Source: Pomacea canaliculata
Taxonomy: Eukaryota > Mollusca > Gastropoda > Architaenioglossa > Ampullariidae
DNA: 64,000 nucleotides
Direction: 5' to 3'
Assembly (NCBI RefSeq): GCF_003073045.1
Contig: NC_037593.1
Coordinates: 20,887,027 to 20,951,026, forward strand
Positions within the stretch are counted from its first letter, which is position 1. The number at the start of each line of letters is the position of its first letter. The translations under genes and the position numbers were made by a program. Below are positions 16,401 through 28,551 of the stretch, piece by piece. The notes beneath the pieces were generated by a model. That model did no database searches, had not been told where the DNA came from, and saw only the letters and a list, made by a program, of their open reading frames with translations.

Positions 16401-19400
16401 GAGTATTTGTGGTGGGATGGGCAGGGTTGTGTGTGTAAATGGAGGATTAGGGTTGGGGTGGTTATGTAAGTGCATGCATATACCTGATAGTGATGTCCCT
16501 TCGCATAATGTGGCTAGAGGGGTTTAGCTCTGTCTCTTTTTGTCTTTTCCTGTTAATCTGAGTTCAAGCATTTTGTGCAATATTGATCTGTGAATCTATA
16601 ATGCAATTTCGTACATTCGTGGATTTAATTTTGTGCCTGTGCCACTTTTCTTTTCGAAATGTTTTTGTATTTTTATGATTGTGACAGTTTTATTTTCTGT
16701 ATACTACTTGATGACTGAGCATAATTTCATGCTTTTCCTGCGTTAGCTTTAATATTTTGACTTGAATTATTGCTAAGGGGGATAATCAGAATGTAAATAT
16801 TGTGGAGGCATTGTCCAAAAGAAAATGCCTAATAGCAGCTGTGAAGACTAATATTTTTTTTCTGTGTGTGTTTGATTCTACCCATAAATTTCAGTCTATA
16901 AGCCGGGACTTTTTCACCAGCTTTAAATCCTACACCTTAAAAAGCAATGCGGATTTTTCCAGATTTTTCAGATTTTGATTCAATTTTTCAGTGAGCTTTA
17001 TGTTAAAGTGTTAACTATGAAGGCTGTTACAGTGTTAACTGTTCACATTTTAAAATCAAAGCCACATACAATTGAAGCATTCAGATCAGTTAGTGAAGCA
17101 CACACCCAAGTCAAGCCGAAAATGAGACGAAATGCTACAATGCAGCTTTGGAGTTGCATCTTATAAAATTAAAAAGTAGTTTGTTTTTTTTTATTTAGTG
17201 GGTGCAGTTTATATAAAGGTGCACTTAATCGACTGAAATTAACAGTAAGTTAAACTATCATTACTATAATTTGTAGTCACTGCGGGACACTCGTGAGCTT
17301 CTGGACAAAGTTGGACTATCAGAGGCTCAGCAGTTCATAGATGACAATCCTCATCCAAGACTGTGGTAAGTACAAGATTTTATAATTTTATAAGAATTTG
17401 CTGTTATAAAGAATATACTTTTAGATTTATACATGGTTATTACTATGAACGGTTAAATGCGAGGGACAAATCTGATCTGCTATGTGAATTGGTTTGGAAG
17501 TGTGTAAAAAAACTTTAGGGCACAGTTGTATTGTTAAAGTTAATCCACCTTTTCAGGAGATTGCTGGCTGAGTCTGCCCTTGAACAGCTGAACTTAAAAG
17601 TGGCAGAGACAGCATTTGCCAAGTGCCGAGACTATCAGGGCATTGAGTTTGTTAAAAGGCTTGGTAATCTGCAGGTACCTCATCATGTGTTATACATTAT
17701 ACTGTATTATGTATTGATTATATTTGACAAAGTATAAATATATCTGCCCTATTATGTTCTTCCAGCATTTACCCACGAGGACATGACAGGAGTTGCCACA
17801 CTAGCTGCTCTTGTTGTGTCATATGATTAATCTTAAAGAGGGAGAACCTACATACAAGCTGTTCATATTTTAAGTAGTTTTCTAAGTTTTAGTTTAGTTA
17901 ACACAGACCTTAAACTTTTTTCATTAATCACAGCGAGCAAATAAGCCAGCTGAGGTTTGCAGCTTACTTCCGACGCTTTGAAGATGCTGAAAAAATCTAC
18001 TTGGATATGGATAGAAGGTGAAGTGCATTTTTATGTTTTAAGTTGGACATGGTTAGGTTGGAATATTATAAATGGCGCTTTGACTTCATGTGCAGTGTAT
18101 ATTTTAGTTTTAAATTTGATGATTGTGGTTGTGGTAGTCATGATGACATCTGCTACTATGTTGATAAGAAAACTTTGGTGTTTTAAATTGAATGCAATAG
18201 CTACTTTTGGAGCTTTATATTTATAGTTAGCTTTGAAACTTACACCTTGCTCCTCAGTGATGTTTTGGTTTCTTCACAGAGATCTTGCAGTCAACTACGG
18301 AAAAAGCTTGGTGACTGGTTTAAGGTCATTCAGCTCCTGAAGCATGGAGGGGGCGGAGATGACCTACAGTTAGAGAAGCCTGGAATGCTGTGGGAGATTA
18401 TTATGCTGATCGACAAAAATGGTTTGTGGAAAGATCACACCTTCTACTCTTTTTTTCTCTCTCTCAGTCATCACCACATTGTTACCTACATTTTATGCAG
18501 AAAGCTAAAAGTTATTAAGCATTTCCATGGCATTGGTATTTAGAAGAGACAGGAAGAAACCAATTAGTGTAAATTTTGTACTGTGTGTCCTGCTGTCTGA
18601 CCTTATTCCTTGCTACATGGCATTTCTTGAAGTAAATAGATGATAAACTTTTTCTGTAAATGAGCAGACCTGAAAGATACTGCAAAAGTATATTGCCAAG
18701 TCATTTACTGTGAAGGCAGAATTGGCACCTGCACGGTGATGATCATAGTCATGTGGCAATTGTATTTATAGCAAAAGAACTTTTCAGGCTCAATTTGGTG
18801 TTTATTTTAGGCAACAGGCTGTTACCTATTACATCCAAGGCCGTAACCAAGAAAGACTAGCTGAGTGCTACTACATGCTGGAGGACTATCCAGGGCTTGA
18901 AAAGCTGGTCAACACACTTCCTGAAAACCACAAACTCTTGGCTGTCAGTGTCTTTTCTTTTTCATAATGTTTCAGTGTTTGGGGTTTCTTTCGCATACTT
19001 GTGATGCAATGAAATTAAGCATTGGGTATAGTCCCAAGTAATACATTCCATCACATTATACTCCAGTATAATGCAAAGCCATTGCTATGCAGCTGCTGAA
19101 ATGGAATGTCTTATTGATTTTATAGAGTGTCTTGAAGAACAGCAGACTGTTGTGCATACATGTGTCACTGTTGTGTTTCAGGAAATAGCAGGTATGTTTC
19201 AGAGCGTGGGAATGTGTGAACAGGCTGTGGAAGCTTACATTAAGGTATGTTATGCTGTGTTTGAGAAGATAACGCTGAGACATTGACATGTTTGCATGTC
19301 TTCCATTTGTCTTATTTTTTTTAATGTGGAAAAAAATTGCATTAAATACCTCATTAATTATTTAATAAGTATGAAATGTATAACATATTGAATACCCCAT

Positions 19401-22400
19401 GAATTATATGTTGAATATCATTTAATTATTTATTCTTTTTACTTCATGTTCTTGCTAAAAGTTTCAACACTTATGATCACTCTACAAATGGTGAAAAGCA
19501 AAACTAATCATTTATGGCAGAAATGCATAATAGTCTAATAAAAGTCTTACAAGCTGAGTAGATTTGCACATAGCATCAATAAAAACCTTAGGAGATGGAT
19601 AGATTTGCGTTTCATTGCATTTGTTAAAGGACAGCCTTAAAAATCAAATCATTAAAGTGTAAATATTTTTATGTCTTTTCAGCAACAGTAATTGCCATGC
19701 AATATACCCAAGTGAAACTCATTAACAATAGTACCACAAATGATTTAAGAAGAATATGGCAGATTGCAGATTATAGTCTTTTTTTGAAGCAAAGTCTCTG
19801 CTGCAGAAATCGCTGTACTAGGCTATTTTGAATGTTATGTAGCAGGAGTACGAAACAAAGCATATATCCAAGTCATTACAAGTATTTTTCTGCCTGTTTT
19901 TTCATGTTGTACATTATTAAATCAGAAATGTCAGATGTGAAAATGCTTACTCAACTACATTATGCCTTTGCATATATCTTTCATATTTATGTGCAGTGTA
20001 ATCGTATTAAGACTGCCATTGACACATGTGTCAACCTAAATCAGTGGGACAAAGGCATAGAATTAGCAAAGTCACACAATGTACGGGAGATTGATCTGCT
20101 ACTGGCCAAATATGCTGCACACCTTTTGGAAAAAAATTAAGTTCTCTCTGCCATTGAACTGTTCGCAAAGCTGGTAACTTCATGGAGGCAGCCAAACTTC
20201 TCTTTAAAGTGAGTTTCTGTCATTGTCAACATGGTTCCAGTCGCTAATAAGTTTGATGCCATCTTGCAGAGTTCAAAATATTTCTTAGAGTATATGTGGT
20301 TACAATAATAACACCAGCTTTTCTTTTCCTTGTTAAACAATAGCTGGATTAGAGAAAAAAGATCTGGTTTTTGAAGATTAAACTAATTTTAGCATCGCTA
20401 TCAATGGACCATATATCAACCTATTAGTGTTATTTGGTTGACAACAAAACCTACTTAATGGCAAGCCTCGATTATAACCAACTGCCCTAACACTTAATTA
20501 TAATCATTTATTGGCTGTTTGAAACGATACTGAGTTAGCATCATTTTGTGCAGATCAGATGACACAGCTTGCCCTACCTTAATGTTTTCAAATGCATCTC
20601 ACAATTGCTTCCAAGCATTTTGACAGATGTGCATGAAACATAATAAACAGTCATATTTTGTGCATACTCAGTATTAAATGATAATACTAAAACAGGATAA
20701 GAAAAAATCCAAAGTCAAATATAACCTATAGAAAATCCATCTTTTGCCAATTTTCCATACTTATTGATTATGATTTAATGCTATAGGTAGCAGAAGAACA
20801 GAAAAATTCTTGGAGGGCCCCTTGTATAGAACGTATGTTATGGTGTCTCTGGGGAGCATTCAGAAGCATAAGCTGACGTCACGGGGGAAGGGCAAGCAGA
20901 AACAGGTCAGTGACATAAAGCTGACCTCACTGGTCAAGGGTAAGCAGAAACAGTATTATTAAACCATCAAGTTGATGTTATGGAGTCATTTTCAAGAAAC
21001 CGTGAACGTAACATCATGGGGTAAGGACAAACAGAAAAAGGTTATAGCCATGAGGTTGCCCATTAAAAAGCGTCCTCCCAGCAATAAAGCCGATGACCTG
21101 GCAAGCACAAACCTCCTCCATTAGGTCCAGCTGCCCTCTAACAGTGTAAAAAGGCAAATACAAGGCCAACACACCTGCTAGCTCACTGTCAGGGGATACA
21201 ACTTTTCAATGGTTAAGGAGCTAGTGTAACCCCTTATCTCCTATGATCATACCATCTGGTAAAGTCAAAGAAGAAAGACTGGAGCAAGAAAGCTGATGTA
21301 TAGAAGCTAAACACATGCAAAGCATTTACAACATTTACAGACACTTAACATCTTTGCTATGCAGCAAGCTTCATCAGCCTTGGCTGGTTTTCTAGCGAGG
21401 ATATAGAGCTGCTGACCTAAGATATTGAAATGCCTGGAGAGGGGCAAGAAGATACCACTTTAATTTCGACAGAACAGCTTCATGAGGGTAACTTCTATGC
21501 TTCAACATGTTTTCCTAGCCCAATGTGGGAGTGTGCTTGCATGATTGGGTACATGTGTGAAACAGTGAAAAGTTGAAAAGTTGACAGTAGGTTATAAATC
21601 AATGACTGTCCATGGTATGGGGAAAACTACGAATGTTCAAAATGATTTGGACTTTGTAGCAGACTTTTAGATGGGTGCCAGTTGTGCCAGGTCATATTAT
21701 TTATGAATACCTTTACCAAGGATATTTGAGGTGAATCTGTGAATCTGTTTTATTTTGACGGTTATGTGATGCTGATAGAACGGCTTTTAATACAGACTAG
21801 ATGAATTCAATAATCTGCTATAGTTATGCTTTATTAGGCAAGTATAGTCTGGAAATTGTTTGCTTGTTTACCACAAGTATTGAGTATATGTAAAAGAAGG
21901 ATAGCAAGGTGTGGTGTATGGCACTCAAATTGTATAATGAACAGATGCATAGGGGCAGAATGTCATATAACTGTCTGGAGTCTGACCAATTAAGAAAAAA
22001 TGGACTTACATTTGCTAATTGGTGTATTCACCAGCCCTGGCAGCATGTGCAAACCGCGCCTTTGGAACATGCTCTAAGGCCTTTATCAAGCTTGAGTCAC
22101 TGGAGACCCTGACACCAGAACACAAGCAGCAGTATGATGAGCTGGCACTAGAGATTTTCACCAAGTATGTGTGATTTAATGTACTTTCTAATATGGGACT
22201 CTGCATCTGCTCACAGTAACTTACTGATATGCTGTGTTCAGTGATGTATAGCCTATTTAAAGCCCAGATTCATGCATTCATTTATTTAAAAAAGTAAAAT
22301 TTTTAGAGTAAACTTTCATTCATTGAGGTTATGATGACATGACCATAGGAGATAAAGGATTACACTAGTTCTTTAACCATCGAAAAGTTGTCTCCCTGAT

Positions 22401-24666
22401 AGTGAGCTAGCACATGCCTGGTTTGCAGAGACTCTACTAGAGGGCACATGACCTTCTATATGAGGGAGACAAATTTTTGAGATTAAATAGTTCATGTAAT
22501 GCTTTATCTTCTATGGTTATGTCATCTGGGAAAGTCAAAAATGAAAATAATTTAAAGACCCAACACATTTTTCCAGTTTTTGTATTCCAAAGTATAAATT
22601 GTCAGTATGTACAAATTCTCATGTTAAAAAATTTTAAATTCATGTTGATTTAACAAAACAGTCACAGAATTATGTACCCCTTTAGTTATTTAGCAAATGC
22701 TAAATGTTCTTCCAAGTCATCTCTTCCTGCTGTACTCTTAAACTTTAAATGTTTTTATAGAATTTTTTTTAAGTATCACTGCCTGTAAATCTTTATTTAA
22801 ATCCACTGTTTCTTATGCCATCACCTACAGATCAGTCTAGATCAGGGGTCTCAAACACGCGGCCCGCGGGCCGAATGCGGCCCGCGAAACATTTTTGTGC
22901 GGCCCTCGGCATGTCCGGCGGTGTATATGTATGTTGTGCTTGGTGATTAACTCCCGCAGTGAAAATTACCCCCGTATTAGTGACAGAGCACGTCAACTTA
23001 TTTAATAAACTAAACTGCCTGTGCATGTAATTGAACTACTCTAAATGTAATTAATAATTATAAAAACTTTATTTTAGCATTTACTGCAGTACGGAAGTAG
23101 TGTTCAAAATTTAATGAAAAAAACATTTCTTTTCGTGGTGCGGCCGCTGACTGGCTGTTACTTTCCACTGCGGCCCACATGCTAATATGAGTTTGAGACC
23201 CCTGGTCTAGATGGAATGTATTTCTGCCCTCTTTCTTCAGAAACCTATATCTAAATAAACTCATCTGAGGATAACAAAACACGAGTCACACTAGCTTAAG
23301 TAAGGGGCACCCAAAAGTTTAGTGGTTAAAACACTCGCTTGTCACCACTGCACTGAGTGGCTCAGGGTTCGGATCTCTGTATGCAACACCTGTTTGTAGG
23401 GCTGGATTTTGGTGGTTTTCTCCGAGTACTTCAGTTTCTTCCCCCCTCCCTCTCTCTCCGTGGTGCAAAATCACGGCAAGGTGGAAGCACTTTCCTGCTA
23501 TATAAATAAACCAACCAACCTAGTTAAAGTGTATTTTATTTGGCAGATCTGTAACTCCACTCCAAACAATATTTTCTACAAATGAACTTTTTTAAATTTC
23601 TTGATTTATTCACAAAGATGGTTATGTTGATATGCCAGAAGTTGCCTGTCACAGAACAGTTTGTTAAAGAAGACCTCCTTAAGACTTACTTTTTTCAAAA
23701 TCAGTGATCTCATCCAGCTATGTCCAGTTTGCTTATATAATGTATGTTTATTTATATAGATAAAGTCTGTATTGTTGTTTCTCCTACATCTGAAATGCTG
23801 AGAGCATATATTTTGGAAAGGCATCAGATAAATATTCATTATTATATCTTAATTATTACTACAGGAACAGTCCAAAGGATGCACGCACCAACAAAATGGA
23901 ATGCACAGGCTGTTCATGTGCCATTCCAGACTGGTGAGTCTCTTTTTGTCAATTTTGTTTTTATTATGCCTTGATGCTTTTTGAACATTTCATAATCATC
24001 ATCACTCTCTTGACTGGTACTGTCGGTACTAGTTGTTGTGAGGACATGTTCAGATGCAGCAACAACAAAGGTACACCATCAGGGCCAATTTTCACCTTTG
24101 AGTAGGTTTTCATCATGCAGCCTGACCACTCTTTGATATAAAATTTAGCAATCTTAAATTATTTTATTGGAAATAGCAAAGGCTAAGGGGAGCTAATCAC
24201 TATTTTTATGTGTGTGTTTAAATTTATTTTCTCTGCTTAGTGGTGCTGCTAATGTCTTTTCTTCAACTCTTATGCATCTTGGCCTGTTAAAGCAAAGGCT
24301 TCATTTCTTCAATTACCTTACACAGTATTGTACACAATGGGGGGGGGGGTGGGGGCTGGAGACACTCCATGCTGACAGTGAATGACATTCACATTCTTGC
24401 CTCATCTGTATCTTTTTTTAGGGGTAAGCTGCCCCCCTGGTTCCTAAGGCACTGATGTATCAAGAGTTACTTTGTATTGTCTTTGTCTTTCTTCATCTAG
24501 GTCATCAGCTTGTCCAAGCTGTGACAACAAGTTCCCAGTATGCATTGTGACAGGACGACCCATCATGGAATATCAGTTCTGGATGTGCAGCCAGTGTAAA
24601 CATCGAGCACTACAAGGGGAAATCCGAACACGGAAAACCTGTCCACTTTGTCATGCAGCTGTGTGA
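4461..24666 (+). CDS. WDR35: WD repeat-containing protein 35 (IFT121), IFT-A subunit; frame-disrupted in the middle
   Basis: Subunit of the intraflagellar transport A complex, which carries retrograde cargo and membrane proteins into cilia. Exons seen: 4461-4484, 4732-4849, optional 4997-5020, 6271-6345, 6823-6915, 7275-7376, 8004-8083, 8523-8603, 8900-9065, 9735-9880, 10165-10290, 11238-11330, 11553-11645, 11914-12110, 12479-12551, 14152-14205, 14546-14655, 15058-15199, 15780-15848, 16208-16336, 17277-17365, 17557-17674, 17934-18017, 18280-18421, 18811-18943, 19182-19244, 19997-20208, about 20787-20905, about 21365-21487, 22035-22164, 23865-23933 and 24501-24666. The start MFVYLSKK matches human MFFYLSKK. 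Diagnostic stretches include [48 protein letters not shown] and DVWDMKWAE, and the zinc-ribbon-like tail [10 protein letters not shown]...CPLCHAAV. Beta-propellers come first, then the TPR-like solenoid. Phases join cleanly up to 17674 and again from 22035. Between them I see one extra base, three missing bases and an in-frame TAA, plus heavier damage in the exons near 20.8 and 21.4 kb. The exon expected just before 22035 was not found. Confidence 0.93.
4997..5020 (+). other. WDR35: Candidate 24-nt microexon of WDR35
   Basis: A pyrimidine-rich acceptor (TCTTTACAG) precedes 24 nt that end at a GTGAAT donor. Included, it would add eight residues (AEVPSGEK) after LRLEIQ without changing the frame. 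Skipped, exon 4732-4849 still joins 6271-6345 in frame. It would sit in a loop near the start of the first propeller. RNA is needed to tell a real alternative exon from chance. Confidence 0.4.
15365..15497 (+). mobile_element. SINE 3' half, family A
   Basis: AGGGCTGGAT, then GGGGTTTTCTC, CACAAAATCGCC, AAGGTGGAAGCA and the tail AAATAAACCAACCA match the 3' half of the SINE at 23306-23520 in the same order. The tRNA-like head is missing. It lies in a WDR35 intron. Confidence 0.65.
17934..18421 (+). other. WDR35: Frame-broken exons of WDR35 (first cluster)
   Basis: Exon 17934-18017 reads in frame to RANKPAEV, aligned with human ESMKQAEV, then needs one T fewer (GAGGTTT versus GAGGTT) to give [19 protein letters not shown]. 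Exon 18280-18421 needs one base after GCAGT to read [19 protein letters not shown]. It needs another after TTAGAG to read [15 protein letters not shown], matching human NNAIGDYFADRQKW. Splice sites are intact and the downstream phase is right once these three single-base changes are allowed. That favours sequencing indels over pseudogene decay, but the sequence alone cannot settle it. Confidence 0.8.
20866..21050 (+). repeat. Degenerate ~48-bp tandem repeat at the edge of a WDR35 exon
   Basis: Units begin near 20868 (ATAAGCTGACGTCACGG), 20919 (ATAAAGCTGACCTCACTGG), about 20966 (ATCAAGTTGATGTTATGG) and about 21005, with AAGGGCAAGCAGAAACAG recurring inside the first two. The first two units stay open in one frame as [13 protein letters not shown] and [13 protein letters not shown]. 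The first unit also contains a full TGACGTCA. The basic, low-complexity linker of WDR35 falls about here in other animals. Confidence 0.55.
21100..21262 (-). mobile_element. Inverted-repeat (MITE-like) element, copy 1
   Basis: The reverse complement of this stretch matches 22331-22460: CATAGGAGATAA, TTACACTAG, TTAACCAT, GAAAAGTTGT, GTGAGCTAGCA and TTAGAGGGCA occur in order in both. It lies in a WDR35 intron inside the damaged region. Its ends are not clear and no target duplication was identified. Confidence 0.5.
22331..22526. mobile_element. Inverted-repeat (MITE-like) element, copy 2
   Basis: The left end (about 22331-22378) and the reverse complement of the right end (about 22484-22526) align at roughly three bases in four: GATGACATGACCATAGGAGATAAAGG versus GATGACATAACCATAGAAGATAAAGC. 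The element is about 196 bp, noncoding, and sits in the intron after WDR35 exon 22035-22164. The superfamily is unknown. Confidence 0.55.
22843..23204. mobile_element. Non-autonomous hAT DNA transposon (MITE)
   Basis: Perfect 14-bp terminal inverted repeats, CAGGGGTCTCAAAC and GTTTGAGACCCCTG, are flanked on both sides by an exact 8-bp target duplication GTCTAGAT (22835-22842 and 23205-23212). The subterminal GCGGCCCGCGGGCC pattern and the 8-bp duplication are hallmarks of hAT (Charlie-like) elements. At 362 bp with no transposase frame it was mobilised in trans. The intact ends and duplication point to a fairly recent insertion into a WDR35 intron. Confidence 0.9.
23306..23520 (+). mobile_element. 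tRNA-derived SINE, family A, near full length
   Basis: The head shows an A-box-like TAGTGGTTAAAACACTCGC and a B-box-like GGGTTCGGATCT, the internal polymerase III promoter of tRNA-related SINEs. The body is AGGGCTGGATTTTGGTGG...AAGGTGGAAGCACTTTCCTG, ending in AAATAAACCAACCAACC. Partial copies lie at 15365-15497 and 29505-29655. It is in the last WDR35 introns. Confidence 0.75.
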
Positions 24667-24891
24667 TGCACTCAGCCTCAATTGAAATTCCAGAGCAGGT
24701 GACAGCAGTGAAGTTAGTCCACACATCATTTGTAAATGAGTAGAGACAACAGTGCTGAACACTTTGTTTACACTTGTCACAACCTGACATTCTTCATGCA
24801 TCCTGATCTCTCTTCCTGTCACAAGGACTTTGGAGTCACAGCACATAAATGTTTATGTTGCTTTTGCTGCAGTGTGACTTTTGGCAGTTAC

Positions 24892-24897
24892 AATAAA
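24892..24897 (+). other. Poly(A) signal of WDR35
   Basis: AATAAA 226 nt past the WDR35 stop. Further AATAAA matches at about 25079, 25207 and 25342 could serve as alternative ends. Confidence 0.5.
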
Positions 24898-24899
24898 AC

Positions 24900-27800
24900 T
24901 GAATTTCCAGCAAATTTAAAGGAATTATTTCACAAAAGCTGAAGTGAAAATATGCATTAAAAAGAATGAACTGCAACCTTTGGAAGCTGCAGCTTTCAGT
25001 GAGAAACATTGTCACCTACCCAAAAATGGAAAAGAAAACTATTATTCTTCATGTGCTTATTTAAAAATTATTTTTACAATAAATCAGAGCAAGCTAAAAA
25101 AACTTAACATTGTTTAGGATAGGTTAATGGCTGTCTTAATTAAAATATTTTGCCTTGTTATGCATGTTGATAATAAGTATTTTACATATCATTGTTAATG
25201 TAAATCAATAAATAGCATTGCCATTCAGTGTCATGCGAGGGAAAATCTATGTAAATAGAAGGAAAAGGTTCTTCCGAATAATTAATCCTCATTTATGTAT
25301 TTTATCCCGCAGTTATAAAGGTTCAATGTTATGGTGAAATCAATAAAGAAATTATGAAAACTGTTCTTTCTGGAGTTTTATAATAATAATAATGCGCAGC
25401 GTCACAACCAAGATAGATTGCACTTCGCTATACTTATTGCCTGTATTTTCTGAAGCTGTTCTTAATTGTATCCTTTTAACACAATGAGCCCTGCATGAAA
25501 TTATTGACCTGTGACCTCCAGTCACTCCACTAACACAACAAGAGTTAGAATCACACAGTAAATTGCCTGTTCAATGAGTTAACTCAATGGATCACTGATT
25601 TCAGTGGGGTGTGAGTCACATTTTTTTCCAGCAACTTTCAAATACCTTTTCTTACCTGCTAGAATTTCCCGTCTGGACATTATTTATGTTGGACATAATT
25701 AAAATGAAGCAAGGTGGGGATTTCAGATATGTGTATCTGTTTGTGCTTATTGTTTAAAACTAACATTAAAAAAGGTATTTATTATCAAACACTAGGCTGA
25801 ATGGACAAATCCGAGCATCCATTGCTCTTTCACTCCATATAACAACCACATCACTATTCTTCCATTTTATATATTTGTTCATAAATAAATTATCATAAAG
25901 AGTAGTTATATAGAACACTTTCTTAATTGGCAGCAAGCTTTGTAGACTTGAAAAAGTACAGTGCTGTTTAATAATAATTTATGAAATGTATCGTCTCTAG
26001 GGACAAATAACCCTTGTACTTTAGGCACATCAAGTTAATGGTGGAGATACTATGCTCAGTGTGTACATTTGTACAAATACTTGTGCTTGCACCTGCATGT
26101 TGATACAAATACTGGTGGCTGCATTTGCTTGTCCATACAAATTCTTGTGCAAGGGCAAATATATCCCGTTAGCCCCAACTTTTTCATCTTTTCCTGTGCC
26201 AGATGTAGTTTATGGTCCCGAGTTATGTGGTTTTGAGCCAGTTACAAGAACAGTGTGTTAAAAAAATGTATCTACATAGTGGTCCAGATCATGTGAGTTT
26301 GATCCTATTCCTTCTTTTCTACCTGTTGTGTTCTTGTCACATATCACTCTAATCATAAATGCTTCTCTCTTCTGGCTACTTTCCTCTCGAGTTCAAGCCA
26401 GCTATTCCAGTGACAGCCCCATTCGGTGCACAGCTCCTGTAGTTGATGCCAAGCAGGTATGTTACACTACTAATATAGTTTTTGTAATCCCCATTTCACA
26501 GACCAAACACCAGTGCTTAATTCCCCAGCAACACAGCTGCATATCTTATTGACTTATATAATCCATGCTCCATGGATATGAGGCCAAATGTACTATACAT
26601 TGCTAGTTGGATAGCTAACTATACCTAGCAGTCAGCCAAAGTGCTTACAATATATTATCCAGTTTTAGCCAAATCTTAGTCATTCAGACAGTGAGATCCA
26701 GGTCTTCTATAAGCTGTATACTTCTATTGCTGTTTTAGAAGTAGGGATAAACCTTTTTTTTTTTTCACTTCACACCAATAAACTGTCACATAGGCAACAG
26801 AACGTGCAAATTTATTCAAATATTTACTATAACAGGGACATACATGCAAACTACAAATCTTTGCACCCCAGTAATCAGCCTACCCTCTTGTGAAATCTAG
26901 GGACATACAGGTCAAAGCATGTACAAGACCAAACTGCTATGACAACACAGGACTACTTTCATGTTGCCAAAATAAAAAGCAATGCATGTCTTAAGTTGAT
27001 CATAACCTGGTGTCTTCCAATCAAAAGGCTGACACAAAGTGCTATAATATTTTAGGGTGGCATGGTAAATAACTGATTAAAATAGTCTTCGTAGATTAAC
27101 AGCTGGAACACGAGTTATCTCCCTTCCTCATGCAAGTAAATAAAAGACAACTTTAAAAAATGCTAAAGGCTAATAAAATTACTTCTAACAAATAATCTGT
27201 GCATACCCAAACTATCAAGAGCAGGAAAAAACCTTAATACTTATTCTTTTAATACAAAACCATAACCTGAAACATGTTGGGTGCATATAACAAACTCATC
27301 ATGCACTGAAAGTTTACATTTTCTTTCGACTGGACTATATTGCAGCAATGAAAAAAAGAAATTCAAAAAAACTGAACCTTAACTATATTTCAGATAAATA
27401 ACCAGCTGAGGCACACTGGTTGAACTTTACACAGAACGTTATTTAAACTTTACAGTGCATGAGGACATCTCTGGTTTTAGAAAGCAACATTGCAAATGAA
27501 CACTAACAATTTTCTCACTCATCATGCACATCCTGAATATTCTCTTTCATGACAGCAAATTCAAAACTTAATCCAAAAAAAAACCAAAGTAAAAACCCAA
27601 CAAAGTTGTCCAAAACCATCTTGTAAGGTATTAACCATATCTTTCTCATGTCAGCATTCATTTAGTGAGCAGATTCTATGACAAAATTCTCGACATTTAC
27701 AATAATTACAATCGTTGTGAAGGGATTCAAGTTCTTCTTGTCACAGACTCAAAATAAAGTTTCTGCAAAAATCATATTGCCATAACTGCCATACAGTTTT

Positions 27801-28545
27801 CAATGTCATCATTTACACTCAAAAGAGATGCTGCAGTTAACAGACCATAACACTGAGAACCTGGAAGACAAACGAATGGCTAAACATGTTGTTAGGTTAC
27901 AAGACTTAAACCTATTAAAATAAGAGACAATGTGAGACAAAAAAATTAGTTTTCTTCTTTCCCCAGAAAGGAGCTCTATCCCTAGCCTCTTGAAATTCAG
28001 GTACAAATTTATGCATGCACACTTATGCAGAAACATATGGACTCCATCCTTTCTATCTGATGCAGAGGTGTGGACATGTTCACAAACATATGCTGCTCAC
28101 AAACCACAGTTCAAGTAAAGCAGCGTTGTTTTTTTTAACTGCAGCAACACAGCAATAAACAGATAACTAACCATAAGAAAATAAAGTTTACATGTGTACG
28201 TGGGCTTTCTATGCTGATAACTTGCACAAACATTATACGACCAATTATGATCATTTAACATGCACACATCATCGGTTTTTGAAGCCAGCCTCTGCATACG
28301 TGTGTACCCATACATATATCTATATCTTGCCATATGCATATTACCAAACATTCACACTATAACTCGTGCAAATTTCTCATATCATTCTAAACAGTTACAA
28401 ACTACAGCTACAGATTGCTGGTCAGACTTTCATACATTCAAGTGCTCTTAAGCCATGTTCACCCTCTGAAAAGTATGGGTATATGCGAAAAAGCGCATCA
28501 ACACTTCTGCATTTTTTTTACATAATTACAACTATGGCTGGAATT
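24900..28545. other. Intergenic between convergent WDR35 and TXNDC5
   Basis: AT-rich sequence with an (aat)n run near 25381 and a T tract near 26752-26765. No open frame here shows a family motif or convincing splice context. Parts may be 3' UTR of either flanking gene. I see no RNA gene or recognisable transposon. Confidence 0.45.
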
Positions 28546-28551
28546 TTTATT
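28546..28551 (-). other. Possible poly(A) signal of TXNDC5
   Basis: TTTATT on the plus strand (AATAAA on the minus) lies 324 nt past the TXNDC5 stop. It is the first good match downstream; others lie further on, so the real end is uncertain. Confidence 0.3.

Larger units (their letters stand above)
19997..21487 (+). other. WDR35: Frame-broken exons of WDR35 (second cluster)
   Basis: Exon 19997-20208 reads well to YAAHLLEKN and then meets TAA where human has K. It then needs one base after CTGTTC to give [15 protein letters not shown]. Near 20787-20905 only pieces align: VAEEQKNS, then [11 protein letters not shown] in another frame. Near 21365-21487 QASSALAG is followed by fragments of the conserved NAWRGAEAYHF and QLHEG in shifting frames. 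The exon expected before 22035 (human ALHLKDYEDIIPPVEIYS) is at best a blurred match near 21910-21980. This cluster is much worse than the first. Confidence 0.65.

Noticed and set aside
23306-23400. A tRNA gene
   Set aside because: A and B boxes are present, but the sequence does not fold into a standard cloverleaf by eye, and the body and tail recur elsewhere, so it is a SINE head.
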